This document shows, piece by piece, positions 1 through 6,949 of a DNA stretch of 14,923 nucleotides. Below the pieces are notes generated by a model. The model saw nothing but the letters and a program-made list of their open reading frames with translations, was not told the origin of the DNA and did not search any database. Position numbers and translations under genes: made by a program. The DNA is from CAYLZW01 sp964388085 (lineage in GTDB: Bacteria; Myxococcota; UBA727; CAYLZW01), in contig CAYLZW010000132.1 in assembly GCA_964388085.1 (NCBI GenBank), positions 1-14,923 on the forward strand, in the 5' to 3' direction. Position 1 is the stretch's first letter. Each line of letters opens with the position of its first letter.

Positions 1-843
1 CGCGACGGCAGCGGGCCCACCGTGCTGCATTACGACGGCGAGCGCTTCACGAAGCACACGACGGGTGACGAGGGGGATCTCTGGTGGATCGGCCGCGCGC
101 CGAGCGGCGCGCTGTGGATGGCGGGCGACGGCGGACGCGTGTTCCGGCACGTGCCGGGCGGCGCGTTCGAGCCGCTGCCGACGCCGGAGCCGGTGCGGCT
201 GTTCGGCGTGCTGCCCTTCGCGGACGACGACGTCTGGGCCGTGGGCGGCGACGAGCTGACCGGCGTCGCCGTGGTGTGGCGCTACGACGGTGCGGCCTGG
301 TCGCGGCCGGCCGACCTCGATCCCGAGCTGCTCGAGCGGCGGGTGATCTTCAAGATCTGGGGACGCTCGTCCGACGACGTCTGGCTCGTGGGCGAGGGCG
401 GCGCGGCGCTGCACTACACGAGCGCCGCCGGCTGGGAGGCGCTCCCCGTGCCTACCAACGGCAGGCTCGTCACCGTGCACGGCAACGACGAGCTGGTGCT
501 GAGCGTCGGCGGCTTCTTCGACGGCCTCATCGTCGAGCACGGCGCCGACGCGCTCACGAACGTGACCCCGCCGGAGCTGCCGCAGCTGCAAGGTGTGGTC
601 GTCGCAGCGGACAGCTCCGCGCTCGCCGCCGGCAACCACGGCGCCCTCTGGGAGCGCTCGGCCGCGGGCCGATGGACGCCGTCCGCGGGCGCGCCCGAGA
701 CCGCGCTCTCGTACCATGCGATCTTCCTGGACGACGACGGCGGCGCCTGGGCGGTGGGCGGCTTCCTCGACGGATTCCCGCTCGAGAGCGGCGTGCTGAC
801 GGTCCGCGGTGACGCCGTCAGCGGTACGCCGCGGGTCGAGTGA
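1..843 (+). CDS. Beta-propeller (Ycf48/Kelch-like repeat) protein, 5'-truncated
   Basis: The reading frame is open from the first base, so the true start lies upstream; the GTG at 22 is only an internal candidate. About six repeats of roughly 40 residues can be read, each with a hydrophobic strand, a small Asp/Gly turn and a 'VWAVG'-type strand: ALWMAGDGG, DDVWAVGGDE, DDVWLVGEGG, LVLSVGGFF, SALAAGNHG and GAWAVGGF. This is the pattern of the Ycf48-like or Kelch-like propellers common in myxobacterial exported proteins. No catalytic motif is visible, and a signal peptide, if any, lies outside the window. The stop is 12 bp before the next gene, a cysteine-rich lipoprotein, so the two are probably co-transcribed. 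A role in binding or scaffolding at the cell surface is an inference. The fold call is fairly secure; the function is unknown. Confidence 0.75.
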   Translation, partial: RDGSGPTVLHYDGERFTKHTTGDEGDLWWIGRAPSGALWMAGDGGRVFRHVPGGAFEPLPTPEPVRLFGVLPFADDDVWAVGGDELTGVAVVWRYDGAAWSRPADLDPELLERRVIFKIWGRSSDDVWLVGEGGAALHYTSAAGWEALPVPTNGRLVTVHGNDELVLSVGGFFDGLIVEHGADALTNVTPPELPQLQGVVVAADSSALAAGNHGALWERSAAGRWTPSAGAPETALSYHAIFLDDDGGAWAVGGFLDGFPLESGVLTVRGDAVSGTPRVE

Positions 844-855
844 AGAGAGGCTCTC

Positions 856-1566
856 ATGCGAACGCGTCTTTGTGCCCTGTTGCTGATGTCGGCGTCGCTC
901 GCGTGCACGCCTCTTCCTACGACGGACGCAGGGCCGCCTGCGCCGCGCGGCAACTGTGAAGCGGGCGACGCCGAGGTGATCGTCGGCAACACCGGGATCA
1001 CCGCCTGCGACGACGGCAAGTGCACCTTCGGCGGCGCCAGCTGCTCGAGCGACGGGGACTGCTTCAGCGCGCTCACGGAGGGCGCGTCGCTGCCCGCCTG
1101 GGTGCGCCCGCAAGGCGGCATCGGCACGCGCCTCAACGTGCGCGTCGATGGCGTCGCGGACGACGACGAGCTCATCGAGACCATGCGCATCCTGATCGTG
1201 CTCGAGCGCACCGGCGTGCCCTGTGACGTCGCCGCCTGCGCCGGCACCGACTGCCCTTGCGATCTCGACGCCGGCGAGGCCTGCCTCGAGGAGGGCGGCG
1301 GCTCGCAGTGCGCGGCCGTCCTCGTGGACCAGACCTATCAGAACTTCCCCACCGAGTGCCGCGCTGACGACGCCGTGCACATCGAGGAGATCCCCATCCA
1401 GTTCCGCATCGGCTGGTCCCTCGAGCAGGTCGACGGGCGCGACGCCGACGTGGAGGTGCACCTCGGCGTCGGCGGGGTGGTGACCGAGAGCCCCACCATC
1501 AAGGCGCGGCTCGACGTCGGGGACTATGTGTATCCGGCGAGCTTCGATCCGCTGAGCGAGGGCTGA
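856..1566 (+). CDS. Cysteine-rich hypothetical lipoprotein
   Basis: A 236-residue protein of no family I recognise. The ATG follows an AGAGAGG ribosome-binding sequence at 844-850. The N-terminus MRTRLCALLLMSASLAC is a lipoprotein signal peptide with Cys17 as the lipidation site; Ser at -3 is slightly unusual. The mature part has twelve further cysteines (34, 51, 56, 63, 69, 123, 128, 133, 135, 143, 152, 168) in two clusters. An even number fits disulphides in an exported protein. The first cluster, around KCTFGGASCSSDGDC, resembles short Cys/Asp/Gly segments common in myxobacterial exported proteins. The C-terminal third (about 175-236) has no cysteine and looks like beta-strands (IPIQFRIGWSLEQVDG). 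It sits 12 bp after a beta-propeller gene and converges on the esterase-family gene. A structural or ligand-binding envelope role is possible but not shown. Confidence 0.8.
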   Translation: MRTRLCALLLMSASLACTPLPTTDAGPPAPRGNCEAGDAEVIVGNTGITACDDGKCTFGGASCSSDGDCFSALTEGASLPAWVRPQGGIGTRLNVRVDGVADDDELIETMRILIVLERTGVPCDVAACAGTDCPCDLDAGEACLEEGGGSQCAAVLVDQTYQNFPTECRADDAVHIEEIPIQFRIGWSLEQVDGRDADVEVHLGVGGVVTESPTIKARLDVGDYVYPASFDPLSEG

Positions 1567-1642
1567 GCTACCGCGGGTCGGCGCGACTCGATCTTGTCGG
1601 CGCGGATCGTCGACGCCGGCGCGTCGCTCATGCGCAGCGCCT
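1567..1642. repeat. Convergent intergenic spacer with 9-bp direct repeat and short hairpin
   Basis: This 76-bp spacer separates two convergent stop codons. It holds a perfect direct repeat GTCGGCGCG at 1577-1585 and 1596-1604 (period 19 bp). It also holds a GC-rich inverted repeat CGACGC-CGGC-GCGTCG at 1611-1626 that could form a 6-bp stem with a 4-nt loop in RNA from either strand. No T-run follows the stem on either side, so it is not a standard intrinsic terminator, although GC-rich bacteria often end transcripts without one. A bidirectional terminator is the most natural guess, held weakly. Confidence 0.3.
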
Positions 1643-3073
1643 TCACGGAGCGCACGGGTCGATGTCGCTCGGGAGGCTGTAGGCAGGTTGCACGCGATCC
1701 TCGTCGGCGTAGAGCCACTCGAGCGCCCACGGGGAGCGCCGCCGCCAGGCGCCCTCGTTGTGCTCATGGCCCTGACCGATGCGGCAGGCGAGGTCGACCT
1801 CGGGCAGATAGGCCATGCCGGCGGGCTTGCCGCGCAAGACGCCGTCCGCGCGCAGGACGTCGTCATCGGCGGCGCCCTCGTCGTCTCCGGCGTCGAGATA
1901 CACCTTGAGCGGCTTCTTCGCGCCTGTGTAGGCGTCGAGCTCGTCGACCATCCACTCGTCGTCCCACCAGAACGAGGGCGAGAACACGCCGCAGCGATCG
2001 AACACGTCGGGGCGCGTCCAGCAGGCGAACATGGACACGAGGCCGCCCATGGAGGAGCCCGCGACGCCGACGCGCGCGTCGCGCAGACGATAAAGCGACG
2101 CCGCGTGTACGAGCAGCTCATCGCTCAGGAAGTCGACGTAGGCGCCGCCGCCGCCGCCGCACACGTCCTCGTCGTCGAGGTCGCAGCCGAAGTCATCGTC
2201 GCCGAAGGACGCGTTCGTGGGCGAGTACTCATAGATGCGATCGCCGCCGCCGTGGTGGGGCGCGAGCACGATGAAGCGCTCGACCCCGCCCACGTCGGTG
2301 CCCTCGCCGCTCCCGGCCACGCGGCCGTGGACGAACAGCGCGTCGAGGGTGTCATCGAGCGCCCAGCCGCCGCCGATGGCGCCGGGATCGAAGAGGTTCT
2401 GGCCGTCCTGGAAGACGAGCGCGCGGTAGCGCTGCGCGGCCGCGCCGGGCTCGTCGTAGCCGGGCGGCAGGTAGGCCTCCACCGTGCGGGCGCCGCCGTA
2501 GATCGTCGACGGTACGCTGATGGTCTCGACGCGCCCGCCGCTCGCGAAGAAGAACGGCTCGATGTCGAGGGTGTCGCCTGGCTCGACGCGCCAGTTCGGG
2601 CCAGGCGCCCACGTCAGGGTGCCGGTGCCGGAGACGAACACGGGCTTCAGCTCGATCGCCGACGCGAGGGTGCTCGACTCGAGGACCCACACGTTGCCCT
2701 CCGTCCACGTCGTCGCGGTGTCGGTGTCCCAGGAGAGCCCGCCGCCGCTGCCGCGCAGGGCGATGTGGTTGCCGAGACCGGTGTCGTAGTGGACGCGGAT
2801 CGTCGTGAGGAGCGGCGCTTCTCCTTCGCCTTCTCCTTCGCCTTCGCCTTCGCCCTCTCCTTCGCCCTCTCCTTCTCCTTCGCCCTCTCCCTCTCCTTCG
2901 CCCTCTCCTTCGCCTTCGCCCTCTCCTTCGCCCTCTCCTTCGCCCTCTCCTTCGCCCTCTCCTTCGCCTACGCCGGCGTCATAGCGCTCGTCGAGGTCAG
3001 CCACGGACGGCGGGGTCACCGGGCAGGCGCCGCACGCGATCAGCGCGAGGCAGAGGAGGGCGAGGTCTCGCAT
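1643..3073 (-). CDS. Lipoprotein esterase (PF00756-type alpha/beta hydrolase) with Gly-Glu linker
   Basis: 476 residues from the ATG at 3073; a GTG two codons upstream is possible but adds nothing to the signal peptide. MRDLALLCLALIAC gives a good lipobox (LIAC) with Cys14 lipidated. Residues 36-85 are 25 Gly-Glu pairs. Residues about 86-180 form a beta-rich domain like the small carbohydrate-binding-type modules seen before such esterases (VHYDTGLGN, WTEGNVWVLES). Residues about 190-476 match the 'putative esterase' family that includes enterochelin esterase and esterase D: AYLPPGYDEPG, RALVFQDGQNLFDPG, the nucleophile elbow GSSMGG (Ser341), the acid region LDAGDDE (Asp394 or Asp397/398) and GHEHNEGAW (His436 or His438). 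It starts 9 bp after the stop of the M20-type gene, so translational coupling is likely. It probably hydrolyses an ester outside the inner membrane; the substrate (ferric siderophore, polysaccharide acyl ester, lipid) cannot be told. Confidence 0.85.
   Translation of the reverse strand: MRDLALLCLALIACGACPVTPPSVADLDERYDAGVGEGEGEGEGEGEGEGEGEGEGEGEGEGEGEGEGEGEGEGEGEGEGEGEGEAPLLTTIRVHYDTGLGNHIALRGSGGGLSWDTDTATTWTEGNVWVLESSTLASAIELKPVFVSGTGTLTWAPGPNWRVEPGDTLDIEPFFFASGGRVETISVPSTIYGGARTVEAYLPPGYDEPGAAAQRYRALVFQDGQNLFDPGAIGGGWALDDTLDALFVHGRVAGSGEGTDVGGVERFIVLAPHHGGGDRIYEYSPTNASFGDDDFGCDLDDEDVCGGGGGAYVDFLSDELLVHAASLYRLRDARVGVAGSSMGGLVSMFACWTRPDVFDRCGVFSPSFWWDDEWMVDELDAYTGAKKPLKVYLDAGDDEGAADDDVLRADGVLRGKPAGMAYLPEVDLACRIGQGHEHNEGAWRRRSPWALEWLYADEDRVQPAYSLPSDIDPCAP
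2819..2968 (-). repeat. Hexanucleotide satellite encoding (Gly-Glu)25
   Basis: 150 bp made of 25 six-base units, each GG(C/A)GA(A/G) on the coding strand, encoding 25 Gly-Glu pairs between the lipid anchor and the folded part of the esterase-family protein. The units are not identical. GGCGAA (13), GGAGAG (9) and GGAGAA (3) are mixed, and the four copies nearest the N-terminus (2921-2968) form a perfect 12-bp tandem of two hexamers. Expansion or loss of units would keep the frame and only change linker length. The peptide should be an extended, strongly acidic tether. Confidence 0.97.
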
Positions 3074-3082
3074 GCGCACGAG

Positions 3083-4609
3083 CTACCGGACGGCGGCAGG
3101 GCGCAAAAGGGGGCCTTCGGCGAGCACGGCCACGAGGTCGACGAGCCGCGGCAGCGCCGCCTCGAGCTCGGCCACGCGCACGCGCTCGTCCGGGCCGTGG
3201 ATGGCCGCGAGCTCGTAGCGATCGACGCGGATGGGCGTGAAGCCGTAGGCCGCGACCCCACGCGCGCGCAGCAGGCCGAGCTGCGACTTCGCCGCCGTCA
3301 GCACCGGCAACACCGGGGCGCCCGGCTTCTCGCGCCCGAGGCGCGCGCGGACGACGTCGAGCAGCGGGCCGTCGGCGGGCGAGGCGCGGGCGGCGGAGGT
3401 GTCGAGCACATCGAGCTGCACGCGCGGATCGTCTATGGCGAGCAGCAGCCGATCGCGGAACGGCGCCGGCGCGTCGCCCGGCAGGAGCCGGCAGTCGATC
3501 ACGGCCTCGGCAGCGGGCGGCACCACGGGCGTCGGGGCGCCGGCGTCGAGCGACAGCAGCGCGCACTGGCTCGCGAGCAGCGGCGTCCCGAGCGGATCGC
3601 CGGCGAGCGCGCCCTGGGCGAGCAGCTCGAGGCCGGGGCGGGTCTCGGCGAGCAGCGCCGGCAGGCCTCCCTTGGCGGCGAGCAGCCCTTGGGCGGTGGG
3701 CATGACCTCGTCCGGCAGCCGCGCGGGGGCATGCGCGCCGAGGACGCGCTCGAGCGCGCGGACGAGCCGGGCAGGCGCGCTCAGGGGCAGGGCGCGCTCC
3801 ACCGGCCGCCGCTCGCCGCGCGCGCTGAGGCGCAGCAGCAAGCGGCCCTTCTCACCGTGGGAGACGACGACGATGTCCTCGCCGGCGCGCAGCCAATCCT
3901 GCAGCAAGAAGCCGCCCTCTCCGAGCGCGAGCTCGGCGTCGAGCACGCGCGGCCAGCGCAGCGCGGCCTGCTGCAGGCCGAGGCCGTCCGACTCGCCGCC
4001 GGCCGTGACGAGCAGCAGCACGTCGCGCGTCCGCCCGGTGTCATTCGGCGCCGTCGTCGTGCGCGCGAGCTGCACGAGCGTGAGCGTCATGAGCGCGAGC
4101 GGCCCGTACATATCGAGCGCGCCGCGGCCGATGAGGTGCTCTCCCTCGAGGGTGGCGTCATAGGGCGGCGCCTCGGCGCGCCAGGCGGCGGGATCGGCGG
4201 GGAACGCGTCCGCGTGGGCGACGAGCAGCAGGGGGCGCGCCTTCGCGTCGCGGCCCGGCAGGCGCGCGAGCAGGTTCCGCTCGGCGCCGCGGCCCACGAG
4301 CGGGACCTCGGTCTCGAGCCCGGCGGCCGCGAGGCGATCGGCGACGATGCGCACGGCCTCCCCTTGCCCGTCGCTGCCGAGCGCCCCCGTGCGGATGAGC
4401 GCACGGACCAGCGGCGTCAGCTCCCGTAGGAGATCGTCGTCGACGACGGCGGGCGCGGACGCGCTCTCGGCAGGGAGCACGGCGCCGCCCGCCGTCCGCG
4501 CCGGCGAGGACGCACAAGAACCGAGCAGCGCCGCGGCGCCGAGGAGCGCCAGCGCCCGCATCCTGGCGCGGGACGAACCCGAGACGGCGGAGGCCGAGAT
4601 CTCCTTCAT
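3083..4609 (-). CDS. M20-family metallopeptidase-like lipoprotein with altered catalytic motif
   Basis: 508 residues from the ATG at 4609; an in-frame TTG lies at 4615 and a later ATG at 4561 (residue 17) would also give a signal peptide. RARMRALALLGAAALLGSC is the signal with Cys32 as lipid anchor. The rest follows the M20 (carboxypeptidase G2 / aminoacylase) layout: VAHAD (His132, Asp134), GRGALDM (Asp166), TAGGESDGLG (Glu206), LGEGG (Glu231) and, near the C-terminus, IHGPDER (His471). These align with the five metal ligands of the family. The usual 'DEE' is replaced by 'GGE', so the position of the general-base glutamate is Gly205. The protein may therefore be a weak or altered hydrolase or a binding protein; this depends on my by-eye alignment. 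A lid/dimerisation domain probably lies at about 255-385. The gene lies 76 bp after the isomerase gene and 9 bp before the esterase-family gene, so it is probably expressed with the latter. Confidence 0.85.
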   Translation of the reverse strand: MKEISASAVSGSSRARMRALALLGAAALLGSCASSPARTAGGAVLPAESASAPAVVDDDLLRELTPLVRALIRTGALGSDGQGEAVRIVADRLAAAGLETEVPLVGRGAERNLLARLPGRDAKARPLLLVAHADAFPADPAAWRAEAPPYDATLEGEHLIGRGALDMYGPLALMTLTLVQLARTTTAPNDTGRTRDVLLLVTAGGESDGLGLQQAALRWPRVLDAELALGEGGFLLQDWLRAGEDIVVVSHGEKGRLLLRLSARGERRPVERALPLSAPARLVRALERVLGAHAPARLPDEVMPTAQGLLAAKGGLPALLAETRPGLELLAQGALAGDPLGTPLLASQCALLSLDAGAPTPVVPPAAEAVIDCRLLPGDAPAPFRDRLLLAIDDPRVQLDVLDTSAARASPADGPLLDVVRARLGREKPGAPVLPVLTAAKSQLGLLRARGVAAYGFTPIRVDRYELAAIHGPDERVRVAELEAALPRLVDLVAVLAEGPLLRPAAVR

Positions 4610-4623
4610 GAGCAAGGCTTCAT
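4606..4623 (-). other. Possible 5-codon leader ORF overlapping the peptidase start
   Basis: On the minus strand an ATG at 4623 opens a frame MKPCS that ends in TGA at 4608-4606, giving the four-base ATGA overlap with the ATG at 4609 of the M20-type gene. The two ATGs lie in a direct repeat of CTCATGAA (4605-4612 and 4619-4626, period 14 bp). This could couple translation and favour the start at 4609. It could equally be a chance result of a small duplication. No clear ribosome-binding sequence precedes the leader. Confidence 0.2.
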
Positions 4624-4661
4624 GAGGCGACCCCGGCCCTTCTTGTCCCGTCGGCCGCCGC

Positions 4662-4680
4662 GAGACGCGCGAGCGGCGTC
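4662..4680 (-). terminator. Candidate hairpin downstream of the isomerase gene
   Basis: An inverted repeat AGACGC-N7-GCGTCT begins 5 nt after the stop codon of the isomerase gene, reading on the minus strand. The stem is six pairs, four of them G-C. No T-run follows on the minus strand, so it is at best a partial or factor-assisted terminator, or an mRNA 3'-end stabiliser between this gene and the M20-type gene. On the plus strand TTT follows, but no plus-strand gene needs it. Confidence 0.3.
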
Positions 4681-4685
4681 TTTCG

Positions 4686-5930
4686 TCACTCGCCGCCGGC
4701 CTGTCCCTCGGCCTTGGCCGGCGCTTCGCTCGCCTTCTGGTCGCCCTTGGTGGTCGCGTTCCGCATGCGCTCGAGCGCCGCCTTCGCGTGCGCGGCGTTC
4801 ACCGGCTCGGCGGAGCCCTTGAGCGGCTGCGCCTGCCGGCGGCCCTCGAGCTCCTTGCCGTCGGCCCGCATGGGCAGCGGGCGACGACGCTCGAGATCGA
4901 CCCCGGCCTCGAGGATCTCGATCTTGGCGTCCGTCTTCATGGACTTCAGGATCTCGCGCGTGGCCTTCGACTTCGCGCGCGCCTCGAGGCTCGTCAGGAT
5001 GCTGTCCTTCACCTCGTCGAAGGTCCGCTGCCGCTCGGGGATCTTCTCGAACACCTTGATGACGTGGTAGCCGAACTTCGTCTCGACGGGGCCGACCACC
5101 GCGCCGGGCTTGGCGGAGAAGGCCGCGTCCTCGAACTCCTTCACCATGCGCCCGCGCGAGAACGATCCGAGATCGCCGCCCTTGGACGCCGTCGGGCCCT
5201 CGGAGTGCTCCTTGGCGAGCGCCGCGAAGTCGGCCTTCGGCTTCTTGGCGAGGGCGAGCACGTCCTTGGCCTTCTGCAGCTTCTGCTTCTTCACGTCCTC
5301 GGGATCGCCCTTGCCGACCTTGAAGAGGATGTGGCTCGCGCGCACCTGATCGCGCTGCTTGTACTTGTCCTGGTTCTCCTCGTAGTACTTCTTCGCGTCG
5401 TCGGCGGTGGGCGTCTGGCCCTCCATGAGCTTCGCGAACAGCTGGTCACGCAGCAGGTTCCGCTCGAGGTCGGACTTCACGTCCTCCTCGCTCTGCTGCG
5501 TGCGCTCCAGGAAGGACTTGTACATCTCCTCGGTGCCGAAGCGCTTCTTGTGCTCGTCGTACTTGGCGTTCAGCTCGTCCGCCGTGACGCTGACGCCCTC
5601 GGCCTTGGCCTTCTGGCGGATGAGCTCGTCGTCGACGAGCTTGCGCACCAGGTTCTCCTTCAGGCGCGCCTCGAGGGCGGGTGCGATCTGGCGCCCGGCG
5701 CGCTCGAAGCGGGCGCGCGTGCGGTCCATCTGCCGCTTGAAGTCCTCGCGCGGGATGTCCGTGCCGTTGACGCGCGCGACCGGGCCCTCGTCGGCGGCCG
5801 GAGCCTCCGGCGCAGCGGCCTCGGCCGGGTCTCCAGCCTTCTCGTCCTTCGGCGCCTGACAGGCGACGGCGAGGGCGAGCGAGCTCACGAGCGTGGCGTT
5901 GGCGAGCAAGCGGTAGCGCTTGTAGATCAC
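4686..5930 (-). CDS. Parvulin-type peptidyl-prolyl isomerase lipoprotein (PrsA/SurA-like)
   Basis: 414 residues from the GTG at 5930. This start is chosen because a perfect AGGAGG lies 4 nt upstream; the frame stays open to a TTG at 6014, which would bury the signal peptide. MIYKRYRLLANATLVSSLALAVAC ends in a lipobox with Cys24, followed by an Ala/Pro/Glu linker (25-48). Residues about 50-185 are a helical chaperone region of the SurA/PrsA N-terminal kind (VARVNGTDIPREDF, VRKLVDDELIRQKA). Residues about 195-296 are the rotamase domain with its hallmark strings VRASHILF (His200), HSEGPTASKGGDLGSF and FGYHVIKVFEK (His289). Such proteins help fold exported proteins in the periplasm by cis-trans isomerisation of prolyl bonds. 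A highly charged tail (about 297-414) extends past the catalytic domain. Co-location with many lipoproteins fits an envelope quality-control job. The family call is secure; no specific symbol is justified. Confidence 0.93.
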   Translation of the reverse strand: MIYKRYRLLANATLVSSLALAVACQAPKDEKAGDPAEAAAPEAPAADEGPVARVNGTDIPREDFKRQMDRTRARFERAGRQIAPALEARLKENLVRKLVDDELIRQKAKAEGVSVTADELNAKYDEHKKRFGTEEMYKSFLERTQQSEEDVKSDLERNLLRDQLFAKLMEGQTPTADDAKKYYEENQDKYKQRDQVRASHILFKVGKGDPEDVKKQKLQKAKDVLALAKKPKADFAALAKEHSEGPTASKGGDLGSFSRGRMVKEFEDAAFSAKPGAVVGPVETKFGYHVIKVFEKIPERQRTFDEVKDSILTSLEARAKSKATREILKSMKTDAKIEILEAGVDLERRRPLPMRADGKELEGRRQAQPLKGSAEPVNAAHAKAALERMRNATTKGDQKASEAPAKAEGQAGGE

Positions 5931-5934
5931 GAGG

Positions 5935-5940
5935 CCTCCT
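5935..5940 (-). promoter_or_regulatory. Strong ribosome-binding site fixing the GTG start of the isomerase
   Basis: A perfect AGGAGG on the minus strand, four bases before the GTG at 5930. It decides the start: the upstream extension of the same frame has only a TTG at its far end. Confidence 0.85.
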
Positions 5941-5954
5941 GAAGCGGACAAGGC

Positions 5955-5976
5955 GAACGGGCCCCGAACGGGACCC
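5955..5976 (-). repeat. Tandem 11-bp repeat upstream of the isomerase gene
   Basis: Two adjacent 11-mers, GAACGGGCCCC (5955-5965) and GAACGGGACCC (5966-5976) on the plus strand, differ at one base. They end 25 bp upstream of the GTG at 5930, inside the 103-bp gap (5931-6033) between the repeat lipoprotein and the isomerase gene. A spacing of one helical turn would suit side-by-side binding of a regulator. I see no convincing promoter hexamers around it, so the role is open. Confidence 0.4.
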
Positions 5977-6033
5977 TCGTGGCCTCGGTTACCGTCCCCT
6001 AAAGAGTCGGGCAAGCGAGGTCCGCCGGCAGGC

Positions 6034-6930
6034 TCAAGGCACCGGGAAGTAGGCGTCGGTCATGACGTTCGGCTGCGGGAAGGCGCGCCCCGTGAGATCG
6101 AAGAGCACGTTGGCCGGCAGCCCCGGGGCCACGAAGGCGAAGCCGCTCTGCGAGCCCTCCTCGTACGAGAGCGTGTGCACCACGCGGTCGCCGTCGTCGG
6201 TGACCTCGACCTCCTCCATGCGACCCTGGTCGTCGTAGCTGATCTCGACGCTCGAGCCGTCGTCGAAGTCGGCCTCCTCGATGCGCCCGTCGTCGGTGTA
6301 CTTGTACTCGATGTCCGTGGTCACGGACTGTCCGAAGGCCTTGGCCGTGAGCTCGGCCTCCGCGGGCAGCCCGTCGTCGCCCCAGCTCAGCTCCAGCTCG
6401 TTCACGAACGTGAGCGAGCCGGCGCCGCTCGCGATGGTGCTCTCTTCGCGCCCCTCGACGGCGCGGCCGTCCTCGTACGTGATGGTGCGCTCGAGCGTGG
6501 TGCGCGAGCCGTTCTGCTCGATGATGAAGGTGTGCTCCTCGAGATAGCGCGCGTCGTCGTTCTGGTAGCTGATCTCGATCTCGTAGTCCGCGTTGCCGTC
6601 GTCGGCCGTCATGCCGACGAGCAGCCCGCCCTCGTACTGCAGCTCGACGTCGATGTCGCTGTCGCCGGGGCGCGTGCGGGTGAGCGCCGTGATCTGCCCG
6701 CCCTCCCAGATGAACTCGAGCCCGCCGATGAAGTCTCCCTCGCGCGTGATCTCGATCTCCTCGATGCGCCCGTCGTCGGCGTAGCTCATCTCCTTCACGG
6801 TGGTGACGTCGCCGTCGACAGACTCCACCTCGCTGAGCACGAGCGGCGCGAAGCCGTTACAGGCGCCGCCGAGGGCGAGCACGAGCGGCAGGGTGCAGAG
6901 CAGGAGCCGATTCGAACGAGCGGAACGCAT
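6034..6930 (-). CDS. Acidic YD-like repeat lipoprotein, function unknown
   Basis: 298 residues. The ATG at 6930 has GGAGG seven bases upstream (6938-6942). The signal peptide ends LALGGAC with Cys24 lipidated. The mature protein is a series of short beta-hairpin repeats with a Tyr/Trp, an Asp/Gly turn and alternating Glu/hydrophobic strands: YADDGRIEEIEI, YEGGLLVGM, YEDGRAVEGRE, WGDDGLPAEAEL, YTDDGRIEEADF and YDDQGRMEEVEV. These resemble the YD/RHS-type repeats, but there are too few for an RHS shell and there is no RHS core or toxin tail. The last 35 residues (APGLPANVLFDLTGRAF...) are non-repetitive and may cap the sheet. The protein is very acidic. It lies between a nucleotidyltransferase gene (87 bp upstream) and the isomerase gene (103 bp downstream). 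An elongated beta-sheet surface protein is the best guess. Confidence 0.8.
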   Translation of the reverse strand: MRSARSNRLLLCTLPLVLALGGACNGFAPLVLSEVESVDGDVTTVKEMSYADDGRIEEIEITREGDFIGGLEFIWEGGQITALTRTRPGDSDIDVELQYEGGLLVGMTADDGNADYEIEISYQNDDARYLEEHTFIIEQNGSRTTLERTITYEDGRAVEGREESTIASGAGSLTFVNELELSWGDDGLPAEAELTAKAFGQSVTTDIEYKYTDDGRIEEADFDDGSSVEISYDDQGRMEEVEVTDDGDRVVHTLSYEEGSQSGFAFVAPGLPANVLFDLTGRAFPQPNVMTDAYFPVP

Positions 6931-6949
6931 GCGGTGACCTCCGACGGGA

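Noticed and set aside
414..1247. Minus-strand open frame of 277 codons across the first two genes
   Set aside because: Ser/Pro/Arg-rich shadow of the propeller and cysteine-rich genes, with no ribosome-binding site or domain.
2819..2968. CRISPR-like or regulatory repeat array
   Set aside because: The units are 6 bp, contiguous and in frame, coding Gly-Glu; there are no spacers.
1688..4429. Plus-strand open frame of 913 codons across the esterase and M20-type genes
   Set aside because: It runs opposite two genes with clear family motifs, has low-complexity Arg/Ala/Val-rich translation, and turns the Gly-Glu satellite into a Ser/Phe/Ala repeat.
5931..6014. N-terminal extension of the isomerase to a TTG at 6014
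   Set aside because: It would put 28 polar residues before the signal peptide and ignore the perfect AGGAGG before the GTG at 5930.
5981..6033. Possible sigma54 promoter or TTGCCC/TAACCG pair upstream of the isomerase
   Set aside because: The GG/GC pair at -24/-12 does not line up, and the -10 match is only two or three of six bases.
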